Assembly (NCBI GenBank): GCA_016929055.1
Contig: JAFGJN010000012.1
Location: forward strand, 1-47,290
Direction of reading: 5' to 3'
Length of the DNA stretch: 47,290 bases
Source of the DNA: Candidatus Zhuqueibacterota bacterium
Lineage (GTDB): Bacteria; Zhuqueibacterota; Zhuqueibacteria; Residuimicrobiales; Oceaniaggregativiventaceae
Below the pieces are notes generated by a model. That model saw nothing but the letters and a program-made list of their open reading frames with translations. It did no database searches and was not told the origin of the DNA. Below are positions 1-9,997 of this stretch, in pieces. How positions within the stretch are numbered: the first letter of the stretch is position 1; each line of letters starts with the position of its first letter. A program made the position numbers and the translations under genes.

Positions 1-283
1 GAGCAACAGCCTCGGGATTGGTGTTGGCGGCCTGTTCGGGAACCCGATCCCAGGCGATGTTGGGTTTAAGCAAGACCATCTGCCCGGGCTGAACAAACCG
101 ACTCATGCCGCCCAGCGCTTCGATCGCGTTTCGAACCAGTTCGGCCGGCGTTCCGTTGCTCACCACGACAAGATCGGGACTTTGACCGGCCGATATGATG
201 CGCGGCAGTCCCGGCAAAAAGGCGAAGGCGGCGCCCGATGCCAATCCGCGTTTGATAAACTCTCTGCGATTCATCCGATCCAT
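1..283 (-). CDS. Tat-exported DUF362 family protein (5' part only)
   Basis: The gene enters from the left edge of the window, so only about the first 94 residues are present. The N-terminus reads MNRREFIKRG followed by a hydrophobic stretch, a twin-arginine (Tat) signal, so export of a folded, probably cofactor-bearing protein is expected. After the signal the chain has VVVSNGTPAELVRNAIEALGG and then VLLKPNIAWDR, the start typical of DUF362 proteins. Their biochemical role is poorly known and some carry Fe-S ferredoxin domains. Two in-frame ATGs lie at 283 and 274; an AGGAGG sits 4 and 13 bases upstream of them, so the start is ambiguous. No operon partner is visible. Confidence 0.75.
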   Translation of the reverse strand, partial: MDRMNRREFIKRGLASGAAFAFLPGLPRIISAGQSPDLVVVSNGTPAELVRNAIEALGGMSRFVQPGQMVLLKPNIAWDRVPEQAANTNPEAVA

Positions 284-396
284 CCAACCTCCTCACATCC
301 GGCTTGAGTTACCGAATAGTGGTTTTATGTGGATTATTGTCTCGGTTTTAACCACGTGTCTGCATAAAAAATCCCAATCCCCATCCGTCCAGGGGA

Positions 397-430
397 TAAA
401 AAAAGCCCGCCTCATAAAGGCAGGCTTGAA
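397..430 (-). terminator. Rho-independent terminator of the TPR gene
   Basis: Read on the minus strand, a GC-rich stem (AAGCCTGCC / GGCGGGCTT) with a 7-base loop is followed by a run of seven T. It lies just past the stop codon of the TPR gene. Confidence 0.85.
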
Positions 431-450
431 TCGTGAATTATTCGATCTGC

Positions 451-1479
451 TTAGAGGCCCTTTTGGATCACGTCGATCTCATATTCGGCCGATTTTCTCC
501 AGCGCCTGTCCTTTGCCGCTTCGCGAAAATAACTCAAGGCTTCCTGCTTGCGGCCGAGATTCTGCAGCGCTTTGCCGGCTTCGAAATTGGCAGCAGCGGT
601 AAAGGTATTGCGCGATTCCAGCACCTGACGGGCGAATTTGAGAGCGTCCTCGTTTTTGCCCAGCTTGTTATAAGCCTCGGAAAGCCGGTACATCGCTTCG
701 TGATAGTTGTCGCGAATGGCCAGAGCGTTTTCGAAAGCAATGATGGCCTGCTCGACTTTGCCGGCATCCATCAACGCCACGCCCAGGCTGTTGTACGCCC
801 GATAGTAATCGGGGTTGACTTGCGTCGCCATGCGGAAGTAACGGATCGCGTTCTCGGTCTCTTTTTGTTTTTGGTAGACGGTTCCGAGATTGTAGATCGT
901 GGTATGCATCGAAGGATCGATCTCGATCGCCTTGAGGTAAGCCGCAATTGCATCCGTACGTTTGCCCATCTGGTTCAACGCGCTGCCTAATGCCGAATGA
1001 GCACTGGCATAAGCCGAGTTAATCTCGGTGGCCTTTTTAAAAGCTTCTGCGGCGTCCGAGTAGCGACGAAGCTTGTTGAGGGTCAACCCTTTGCCGTAAA
1101 AGGCTGCCTCATAATTTTCATTCAACGAGATTGCTTCTTCATAATTCTGAAGCGCCAGCTCATATTGACCTTTTTTATAAGCGCTATTCCCGTCATTGAA
1201 GGCGCGTTTGGAATCGTTGATGCGTTTGGAATATTCCTGATCCGCCATCAACTCCTGCTCCACCGCTTTGATCTGTTTTTGCAAATCCTGATACTTGACG
1301 TTGAGCTCTTCGTATTGATCTTTGGTGATTCCTTGTTCGCCCATCTGAGCCCGCACGTCATTGGCCTCACGCAACAGCTTGTTGTACTTATCCTGGGCGA
1401 CTTGAGCCAAGAGGGGTCCAGTCAGACAAAGGCTCAGCAACGCAACGGCAATCAGCACGGATATACTTTTCGATTTCAT
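451..1479 (-). CDS. Exported tetratricopeptide-repeat protein
   Basis: 342 residues. A signal peptide (MKSKSISVLIAVALLSL, ending near LLAQ) sends it to the periplasm or outer membrane. Residues about 25-90 are charged and probably coiled-coil. From about residue 100 to the end there are at least six TPR units, visible as repeated A-x-Y-x-KG-Q-Y-E-A and A-Y-x-x-LG-x-A-L patterns. TPR arrays mediate protein-protein contacts; no enzymatic motif is seen. The start at 1479 is preceded by AGGAGA at good spacing; the longer reading upstream runs into the tRNA gene and is rejected. It follows tRNA-Leu on the same strand and ends at a strong terminator. The specific partner cannot be inferred. Confidence 0.85.
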   Translation of the reverse strand: MKSKSISVLIAVALLSLCLTGPLLAQVAQDKYNKLLREANDVRAQMGEQGITKDQYEELNVKYQDLQKQIKAVEQELMADQEYSKRINDSKRAFNDGNSAYKKGQYELALQNYEEAISLNENYEAAFYGKGLTLNKLRRYSDAAEAFKKATEINSAYASAHSALGSALNQMGKRTDAIAAYLKAIEIDPSMHTTIYNLGTVYQKQKETENAIRYFRMATQVNPDYYRAYNSLGVALMDAGKVEQAIIAFENALAIRDNYHEAMYRLSEAYNKLGKNEDALKFARQVLESRNTFTAAANFEAGKALQNLGRKQEALSYFREAAKDRRWRKSAEYEIDVIQKGL

Positions 1480-1543
1480 ACGATATCTCCTGATGAATTC
1501 TTCTTTTACTTTACTATCGTTCGAACAGAGTCGAACAATAGAG

Positions 1544-1627
1544 TGCCGAAGGCGGGATTCGAACCCGCACACCCGGTAGGGCACTACCCCCTCAAGATAG
1601 CGTGTCTACCAATTCCACCACTTCGGC
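1544..1627 (-). tRNA. tRNA-Leu (anticodon GAG)
   Basis: An 84-base type II tRNA. The 7-bp acceptor stem is GCCGAAG/CTTCGGC with discriminator A at 1544. The D-arm carries the leucine-type GGTGGAATTGGTAGACAC, the T-arm GGTTCGAATCC. The anticodon stem CTATC/GGTAG closes the loop TTGAGGG, giving GAG at 1591-1593, and there is a variable arm. CCA is not encoded. It lies between secG and the TPR gene on the same strand, close enough for cotranscription with secG. Confidence 0.96.
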
Positions 1628-1638
1628 AACAAACCGAT

Positions 1639-1998
1639 TTATTGAGCAGGGTCGGGCTGAGGAAGCTGCGTTCCAGCATCCGGACTCGGGGCTTGCGGCA
1701 AAGTATAGGTCGCAGAGCTTTTGCGTTGTTCGCGTTCTTGTTCCACCAGACTTTCCGACGAAACACCACCGCGGGTCAACAGCCCGAGAAAAAGTGCGAT
1801 GATCATAAACGCCGCCGCCAAAACACCGGTGACCTTTGTGAGAAAATCACCAGCGCCACGTCCTCCGAAAACAGTTCCCATCGAATCGGCACCGCCAAAA
1901 GTTCCGGCCAGACCGCCTCCCTTGCTCGATTGGATCAGGATGACAAAAGTCAACAATATACAAACTAAAATGAAAAGTACAATCAAAAAAGCATACAT
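1639..1998 (-). CDS. secG: Protein-export membrane protein SecG
   Basis: 119 residues. SecG is the small accessory subunit of the SecYEG translocon in the inner membrane. The first helix (MYAFLIVLFILVCILLTFVIL) leads to IQSSKGGGLAG and a glycine-rich loop (FGG...GGRGAGDFLTKVT), the family signature. A second helix (VLAAAFMIIALFLGLL) follows, then a polar, proline-rich tail. The gene sits 7 bases past the tpiA stop, a tpiA-secG pairing seen in many bacteria, and is followed by tRNA-Leu after 11 bases. Confidence 0.93.
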   Translation of the reverse strand: MYAFLIVLFILVCILLTFVILIQSSKGGGLAGTFGGADSMGTVFGGRGAGDFLTKVTGVLAAAFMIIALFLGLLTRGGVSSESLVEQEREQRKSSATYTLPQAPSPDAGTQLPQPDPAQ

Positions 1999-2005
1999 TT
2001 TCGCC

Positions 2006-2758
2006 TCACTCGGCTTTTACAATCGCCCAAAAAGACTCTGCATCCAAACTGGCGCCACCAATCAACCCACCATCCACATCAGGCTGACGGAGCAATTCTG
2101 ACGCATTGTTTGCTTTCATGCTGCCACCGTACTGGATTCGCATAGAATCTGCCACCGCATCGCCATAAATTTCACGGATCAGAGCGCGAATAAATCCATG
2201 TACTTCTTGCGCCTGATCTGGCGTGGCGACCTGGCCGGTTCCGATGGCCCAAACCGGTTCATAAGCGATCACCGCTTTTTGGGCCTGCTCCGCGGTTAAA
2301 CCGGCAAAGGCGCCGCGTATCTGTCTCTCGACTACACTCTCGGTCTCATCGTTCTGCCGTTCATCCAGCATTTCTCCAACACAGACAATCGGATTCAGAC
2401 CAGCCTGCAGCGCAGCGACCAGCTTGAGGTTGACCGTTTCATCGGTTTCGCTGAAATACTGACGGCGCTCCGAATGACCAATGATCACATAGGCGCATCC
2501 CGCGGAAACCAGCATGTCCGCAGAGATCTGTCCGGTAAAAGCGCCGCTTTTTTCCCAATAAAGATCCTGCGCTCCCAACTCGATTCTGGATCCTTGAAGC
2601 GTCTCCTGCACGGCAGTCAAATCGGTAAAAGGCGGACAAATAACCACCTGAACTCGCCCGGAATCGAAATCCTTTGCCGCCAGCTCACGAGCCAATTCGA
2701 CCGCTTCGCCGACGGTTTTGTTCATTTTCCAGTTGCCCGCTATAATCTTTTTTCGCAT
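2006..2758 (-). CDS. tpiA: Triosephosphate isomerase
   Basis: 250 residues, normal family length. It interconverts dihydroxyacetone phosphate and glyceraldehyde-3-phosphate in the cytoplasm. The catalytic set is present: Lys in AGNWKMNK near the start, His in IIGHSERR, Glu in AYEPVWAIGTG, and the phosphate-binding YGGSMKANNA and GGLIGGASL near the end. The start at 2758 (MRKKIIAGNWKM) matches the family; a further upstream ATG would add 14 non-conserved residues and has no ribosome site. It is third in the fba-gapA-tpiA-secG block. Confidence 0.95.
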   Translation of the reverse strand: MRKKIIAGNWKMNKTVGEAVELARELAAKDFDSGRVQVVICPPFTDLTAVQETLQGSRIELGAQDLYWEKSGAFTGQISADMLVSAGCAYVIIGHSERRQYFSETDETVNLKLVAALQAGLNPIVCVGEMLDERQNDETESVVERQIRGAFAGLTAEQAQKAVIAYEPVWAIGTGQVATPDQAQEVHGFIRALIREIYGDAVADSMRIQYGGSMKANNASELLRQPDVDGGLIGGASLDAESFWAIVKAE

Positions 2759-2851
2759 CGGACCCCAACTCAATTTCGGTACTATCGCGTCGACAAACAT
2801 TGATTGCCGATCTATTCATTTCAACGATCGACAAGTCGAACGGTTCCTTTT

Positions 2852-3874
<1,023 letters not shown>

Positions 3875-3927
3875 TCAGATTCTTGTTGACTGTCGTGTCG
3901 CAGCGAACATAAAGGATCGTCTGTGAA

Positions 3928-4920
<993 letters not shown>

Positions 4921-4978
4921 CTAATAATGTCAAGATTTATCTCGGAGCAAAGAGCGATTCTACGGCAGGATAGAGCGG

Positions 4979-5674
4979 TTACCTGGCTCGGGCCAACGTC
5001 AACACAGCGACGGCTGAGGCGCCGGACTCGAGCAACACCCGGGCGCAGGCATCCACTGTATTGCCTGTGGTGAGCACATCATCGATGAGGACCAACCGTT
5101 TGCCGGCCAGCACGGCGGCGCGCTTGGTGCTAAAGGCACCCGCAACGTTTTCCCGGCGTTCAAGTCGTGAGCGCTGGGCTTGTGGTGCGGTATAGCGTGT
5201 GCGCCGAAGAAGCGAGTAGACAGGCAGAGACAGACGCACGCCGATGCGCTCGGCCAGCAATTCCGCCTGATTATAGCCTCGTTCCCGGCGCCGCGCCGGG
5301 TGGAGCGGCACAGCAACCAGCGCATTGGCCTTCCAGAGCCGAAGCGCATCCCCTGCTGCTTGTGCCAATTCATCGGCCAGGGGAGGGATCAGACGCCGGT
5401 ATCCGCGGTACTTGACCGCATGGATCAAGGTCTGCATCGAATCCTGGTAGTCGAAAGCAGCAATGGAAAAATCGAAACAAAACTCGGGATTCAATTCACC
5501 GGCCTGTTGCTCGGCAGGATACAAAGAAGGCAAAACCGTCCAGCATTTGCGACAGACCGATTGTTCCCCGGCGACCAGCGCTTCGTCGCATAACAGACAA
5601 AGCGGGGGATAGATAAAATCCACCAGCGCGGATAACCACAGGCGGGCGTTTTGTCCTGCCCGCCTGCTCACCAT
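4979..5674 (-). CDS. comF: ComF family phosphoribosyltransferase-like protein
   Basis: About 231 residues. The N-terminal part has a four-cysteine zinc-binding motif (CLLCDE...CRKC). The C-terminal phosphoribosyltransferase fold has the PRPP-binding motif LVLIDDVLTTGNT and the family's VPLHPARRRERGYNQAELLA. ComF proteins support DNA uptake or replication-restart functions; the substrate is not established. The start at 5674 lies 17 bases after the stop of the upstream barrel gene and has no strong ribosome site, so translational coupling is possible. A longer in-frame reading would overlap that gene by over 100 bases and is disfavoured. Confidence 0.88.
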   Translation of the reverse strand: MVSRRAGQNARLWLSALVDFIYPPLCLLCDEALVAGEQSVCRKCWTVLPSLYPAEQQAGELNPEFCFDFSIAAFDYQDSMQTLIHAVKYRGYRRLIPPLADELAQAAGDALRLWKANALVAVPLHPARRRERGYNQAELLAERIGVRLSLPVYSLLRRTRYTAPQAQRSRLERRENVAGAFSTKRAAVLAGKRLVLIDDVLTTGNTVDACARVLLESGASAVAVLTLARAR

Positions 5675-5690
5675 TCGATGCCAGGCCAAA

Positions 5691-7049
5691 TCAGAAACGA
5701 TAGGCAAGCACCAGCTTCGGTTCAATGCGTTCCTGCGGCTGGTAGATTCGGCTTCCGGGTTCGGTTTCTTCATAAGTCCAGATATAATCGACAAAAAGAA
5801 TCAAATATGGACTGACCTTGTAGCCCAGTCCTACACGAGCGACACTGCGGTTATCCAAAGTGAACAAATCGTCCAGAGCGCCCATGCGAATCTTGTCATA
5901 AGTCGCATGCGCCGCGATGCTCGGAAAGGCGTCAATCGCCTCCGCTGCCAAATGCATGGCCCCAGTCCCCTCTTCGTCGCCATACCAATCCGGCACTTCA
6001 TCCAGCCAGCTCATCATTCCGATCAAACGAATCCGGTCGCCCAACAACCCACCCACGAGTTCGCCGAACAGTCCTTTGGTCTTTTCCTGAAGGCCGAGCA
6101 GGTAATCTGTTTTATGCCGTTCGACTCGATCTTCGGTCATATAAAAGCGCTCGATCTCGTAAAAAGCATCGAAATAAGCCGGGACAAACTCTTTTCCAAG
6201 CCAGCGGCGTTCGACTTTAAAACTCAGGTCGATCAATCCGCCGAGATTCCCCAAACCGAGACCGAATCCCACCGCCTGGCCACTGCCAAACGTCCGGGTC
6301 TTTTCCTCCAGTGAGCTGTAACCGCGGATTTGCGCCCAGTCGAAATAGATCAGGCTGTTCAGACGGCTTCCCCGAATCAATGGCAATTCGAGATCAAATC
6401 CATAGACCGAGGTCGCATCATCGCTCGCCGTCCAGCTATCCGGATCAAAATCCTGAGCAAAGGTCGCGCCAACGGCAAAATGTTCAATAATCGGAATCGC
6501 GATTCTCTCATAGAGAGGGCGATAATACCCCCGCAAACCGATCAGCTCGGCTCTGCCGAGATTGCTGGTGATCGATTCCACCCCGAACCGGCCGAAATCG
6601 ATGTCCAGCGCCAGACCAATCTTGCGTTCATCATAAGAGGCTTCGTTGGTATAATAGTTAACTATAAAACCGTGCCCCAAATGGGCGGCATCAAGAGACC
6701 CGACCCGAGCATAGATCGGATCAAATTTGTGTCCATAACGCAAATAACGGATAACGCGAAAATAGTCATAACTCGAATCCCAGTCCTGGGATCGGATCTT
6801 TCCGGTCTCGCTATCGTAGAGAAGGTTGATATTCAGTCCGATTCCAACTTTGCCAAACCCAAATTCCGGACGAAACTGGATGGCATAATAGGTCTCATCC
6901 CCGATGCGGGCAAAACCGACTCCTCCCATCAACAAACCGCCCTGTTCGCCGGTATAACCGAAATTGCTGCCCCGCAACTGAGCGTAAACGCTCTGTGCGC
7001 ATAGCAGGCCGACCACCAATACCGACACCGCGAGTTTTTTACCGTTCAT
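5691..7049 (-). CDS. Predicted outer-membrane beta-barrel protein
   Basis: 452 residues with a clear signal peptide (MNGKKLAVSVLVVGLLCAQSVYAQ). The mature chain is a series of alternating amphipathic strands rich in aromatic and glycine residues (for example GLLMGGVGFARIG, KVGIGLNINLLYD, GLGLGNLGGLIDLSFKVE) and ends in VLAYRF; a terminal Phe is typical of barrels inserted by the BAM machinery. No family name is recognised. GGAAGGAGA precedes the start. It runs directly into comF with a 16-base gap. Confidence 0.72.
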   Translation of the reverse strand: MNGKKLAVSVLVVGLLCAQSVYAQLRGSNFGYTGEQGGLLMGGVGFARIGDETYYAIQFRPEFGFGKVGIGLNINLLYDSETGKIRSQDWDSSYDYFRVIRYLRYGHKFDPIYARVGSLDAAHLGHGFIVNYYTNEASYDERKIGLALDIDFGRFGVESITSNLGRAELIGLRGYYRPLYERIAIPIIEHFAVGATFAQDFDPDSWTASDDATSVYGFDLELPLIRGSRLNSLIYFDWAQIRGYSSLEEKTRTFGSGQAVGFGLGLGNLGGLIDLSFKVERRWLGKEFVPAYFDAFYEIERFYMTEDRVERHKTDYLLGLQEKTKGLFGELVGGLLGDRIRLIGMMSWLDEVPDWYGDEEGTGAMHLAAEAIDAFPSIAAHATYDKIRMGALDDLFTLDNRSVARVGLGYKVSPYLILFVDYIWTYEETEPGSRIYQPQERIEPKLVLAYRF

Positions 7050-7224
7050 TTGTCTTCTCCTTCCAAACACTTTCAGTTGTGAGGTTGTAAGCAAAATCGA
7101 TTGTCGAAAGAGACAAATTCCTTAACCGATCTCGATCGTCGGTTTTTGAAATTCGTGCAAATGAATCATCGATACAAAAGGACGGTTGCCAAACTCGAGG
7201 TGCGGGCACATCTCGATCCATTTT

Positions 7225-8253
7225 TCACCACAGGTCGTCCATTCCGGGCGGCACATCCCAGTGCGTCGCCCATTGAAAATGGCGTTCACCGCCCAAATCG
7301 GCGGCACGATCCACCGACAACAACCGCTTGTGCTCCAGCTCTTCAGCAGCCAGATATTCGAACATCTCCCGCGCGGCATCGCTTTTGGATTTGGCGGCGG
7401 CGTGGCGGTAGAAATCATAAGCCTTTTGCTCGGCATTCATCGCCAGTTCAATCGCTTCTTCAGCCGAAATATTCGCTGCTATTTCGGCCCTTATTTCCGA
7501 GGCGGCCGGATCGTAAGGCGCTTCTTGGGCAGCGGTTATCTTTTTGTAGAGATCGACCAATTGGTCATAGTGATCCTGTTCAACATTAGACAAATACTTG
7601 AATTTATTGCGCAAGGCGGAGCGCTCCATCATCTGCGAAACGCAAAGATAAAATTCTTTGGCTCCTCTCTCCCGATTCGCAGCCAACAGCAAAGCACCTG
7701 CCGGATCGAGTTCGCGTTCGTTTTCGGTTGCGAATCCGCTATCGAGCGCACGCGCAAAAGCATCGTTGAATTCAGGCAGATCTTCGGGCTGGCGGGAACT
7801 GATCAATTGACCGTCGATGCAGACCGCCTGATCGACATAACGTGCGCCAGCGAGCATCACATCATCTCGAATACCGGCGACACAGGTCAGAGTAACACCT
7901 TCCAGCAATCGCGCCGAAATCAACACTTGTGCTCCATGGCAGATGGTACCCACTGGCCGGCCCGTTCCCCAAAAAACGCGTACAAAATCGAGCGCCCGGT
8001 CGTCAAGACGAATGCGTTCCGGTGCACCGCCGCCGGGGATAATGAGACCATCATAATCGCCGACTTGCGCCTGATCGATAGAGAGATCGGGTTTCAAGGT
8101 GATGCGATCGTACTTGCCAGTCAATTCAGAGGTATCCAAACCGATCAAATCAACTTTTACACCCTGTTGCTGTAAAAAGTCGCGGGGAATGGTCGCTTCT
8201 TCGTCATGGAACTTGGGGCCGATAAGTATGGCAACCCGCTTTCCTTTCAACAT
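7225..8253 (-). CDS. DJ-1/PfpI domain fused to a ferritin-like diiron domain
   Basis: 342 residues, two domains. Residues 5-175 are a DJ-1/PfpI class I glutamine-amidotransferase-like domain: GDYDGLIIPGGGAPE and the nucleophile elbow GTICHGAQVL with Cys105-His106. Residues about 188-312 form a four-helix ferritin/rubrerythrin-like unit with two matched halves: E200 and E225-Q-D-H228, then E275 and E305-L-E-H308, the ligand set of a diiron site. The first domain suggests chaperone, deglycase or protease-like chemistry and the second oxidant or iron handling, so an oxidative-stress role is the inference. GGAGGAAGA precedes the ATG, which overlaps the stop of the upstream UVR-motif gene by 7 bases, so the two are translationally coupled. 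Confidence 0.85.
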   Translation of the reverse strand: MLKGKRVAILIGPKFHDEEATIPRDFLQQQGVKVDLIGLDTSELTGKYDRITLKPDLSIDQAQVGDYDGLIIPGGGAPERIRLDDRALDFVRVFWGTGRPVGTICHGAQVLISARLLEGVTLTCVAGIRDDVMLAGARYVDQAVCIDGQLISSRQPEDLPEFNDAFARALDSGFATENERELDPAGALLLAANRERGAKEFYLCVSQMMERSALRNKFKYLSNVEQDHYDQLVDLYKKITAAQEAPYDPAASEIRAEIAANISAEEAIELAMNAEQKAYDFYRHAAAKSKSDAAREMFEYLAAEELEHKRLLSVDRAADLGGERHFQWATHWDVPPGMDDLW

Positions 8254-9023
8254 TCTTCCTCCTCCCGATCTGTACAGGATCCGTTTATTTCCGCCTTTAG
8301 CAACCTGTCCCGCAGACTTGCCGCACGTTCATACTGCTCTCTGCTGATCGCCAAATCCAGTTCTCGCTGCAATCTTTCTCGTTGCGAAAGGGGCTTGATA
8401 TCACGGATTTCCTTTGCCCATTGATAGAGAAAATCGAGTTCAATACCGCGATCCACCAGCCGCTCCTTATGGCGCTCGTGAAATTCCCGAATACGATCCA
8501 TTCCCTCGTCAATGGCCTTGAGCGCCTGATCGTACTCTTTGTTTCGCAAATACTGCGACGCGAGAGCCCGGACGTTCATCATCAAAACATACGGACGGTA
8601 CTGTTCAAAAGACCAAACCATCTCTGCATCCGTACAAAACTCGGCCACCAGGTCGAACAGGCGAAGATTCATGAGCGTATCCCTTACCACGCGGGGATAG
8701 TCCTCGAGTTTCATCAACGCGAGATAGCGATGATAATACTGTACCGATTCTTGCTGCAGATGCAGACAATTCCGCGGCGTCAAACGAAACGGCTTCAAGT
8801 CCATTGGTCCCTGTATTTCAATGCGCTTTTCATAATAACTGAGATAGGAATCACAATTGTAGGGACGCTTGCCATCGGGCCGGCCATCCAACTCCATCTG
8901 CAGAATGCCGAGATCCAGGCGCATCTGCAATTTCGGGCTTCCATCTTGCCCCTCTATGAGCCGCACATTGAGGTCGTGGGTGCGATAAGGCCATTGATGC
9001 AAAACCGGCCCGATATCCTTCAT
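8247..9023 (-). CDS. UvrB/UvrC-motif protein of unknown function
   Basis: 258 residues. The C-terminal 40 residues match the UVR motif (LQRELDLAISREQYERAA then SLRDRL), the short helical hairpin by which UvrB and UvrC interact; similar motifs occur in Clp-adaptor proteins such as McsA. The N-terminal part (VLHQWPYRTHDLNVRLI, QMRLDLGILQMELDGRPDG) and the helical middle are not a characterised domain to me. The start at 9023 has GGAGG at 5 bases; an ATG at 9038 is an alternative. The stop overlaps the PfpI-ferritin start by 7 bases, linking their functions. Excision repair is not implied by the motif alone. Confidence 0.7.
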   Translation of the reverse strand: MKDIGPVLHQWPYRTHDLNVRLIEGQDGSPKLQMRLDLGILQMELDGRPDGKRPYNCDSYLSYYEKRIEIQGPMDLKPFRLTPRNCLHLQQESVQYYHRYLALMKLEDYPRVVRDTLMNLRLFDLVAEFCTDAEMVWSFEQYRPYVLMMNVRALASQYLRNKEYDQALKAIDEGMDRIREFHERHKERLVDRGIELDFLYQWAKEIRDIKPLSQRERLQRELDLAISREQYERAASLRDRLLKAEINGSCTDREEEEC

Positions 9024-9208
9024 CACTTCCTCCCACATTCTAGGAATATGTTGATCGTTCTTTTTACACATCCTAGAACAAAACCGCAATCAGAATTATT
9101 CACGTCCGCTCTTGCACCAAAGTGAACCCTTTATTCTGCGCCCCATGCACTGCGACTTATTTTGCCCGTTGCATTTTTGTGAGAACCGAGCCATTCTGTT
9201 CCCTCGAA

Positions 9209-9997
9209 TCAAGCAAAATAGTCCACCGCATTGCGAAATAAAGCAACACCGTCACCTTCTCTTTGCAGCCCCAGCCGTGTCCACTGAGGATGATTGGTGG
9301 CGTCGATGTGGCGTTCGGGATGGGGCATCAAACCCAACACTCGCCCGCTGGGGTCACAAATGCCGGCGATGCCATCGACGGAACCGTTGGGGTTGTCCGG
9401 ATAGTTTGCTTCGCCACCATCCGGTCGGCAGTAACGAAACACGATCTGTCCCTGTTTGTAGAGCCGATCGCGAATAGCGGTATCGCGTACCGCGAATTTC
9501 CCTTCTGCGTGAGCGACGGGGAAATAGACAAGCAAGGGCATATTTCGAGTAAAAACACAGGTTGAAGTGGCTTCGATGCTCAGATAAACCCAGCGATCTT
9601 CGAATTTCCCCGAGTCGTTGGAGGTCAATGTTACACTCTGATCCGCTTCAACATCCACCTGAGGCAATAAACCGGCCTTGACCAGGACTTGAAACCCGTT
9701 GCAGATACCGATGATCAGCTTGTCCTGCTGATGAAAATCGAGCATCTGATCAGCCAGTTGATATTTAAGTTGGTTGGCCAGTATTTTTCCAGCTGAAATA
9801 TCATCGCCGTAGGTAAACCCCCCGGGAATGGCAAGAATTTGATAGTCGGCTAGTTTCACTTCGCCGCCCAAAAGCCGATTGATATGAAGCAAATCGGCGT
9901 GAGCACCGACTTTTTCAAAGGCAAAGGCGGTTTCACCGTCACAATTCGAACCGGCCGCTCGCAAGACCAGTACTCGAGGTTTCATTCGTTTTACCAT
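9209..9997 (-). CDS. purQ: Phosphoribosylformylglycinamidine synthase, glutaminase subunit
   Basis: About 262 residues. It supplies ammonia from glutamine to PurL in the fourth step of purine synthesis. Class I amidotransferase features are present: LRAAGSNCDGETAFAFE at the start, AIPGGFTYGDDI, the nucleophile in IIGICNGFQVL, and the His/Glu pair in LMPHPERH. It is longer than the roughly 225-residue form found with small PurL. The ATG at 9997 overlaps the purL stop (ATGGTAA), which indicates coupling; the ATG at 9985 (MKPRVLVLRAAG) is the alternative. Confidence 0.93.
   Translation of the reverse strand: MVKRMKPRVLVLRAAGSNCDGETAFAFEKVGAHADLLHINRLLGGEVKLADYQILAIPGGFTYGDDISAGKILANQLKYQLADQMLDFHQQDKLIIGICNGFQVLVKAGLLPQVDVEADQSVTLTSNDSGKFEDRWVYLSIEATSTCVFTRNMPLLVYFPVAHAEGKFAVRDTAIRDRLYKQGQIVFRYCRPDGGEANYPDNPNGSVDGIAGICDPSGRVLGLMPHPERHIDATNHPQWTRLGLQREGDGVALFRNAVDYFA

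Noticed and set aside
997-1968. 323-codon plus-strand open frame
   Set aside because: It runs antisense across the TPR gene, the tRNA and secG and has no recognisable domain; the minus-strand genes explain the DNA.
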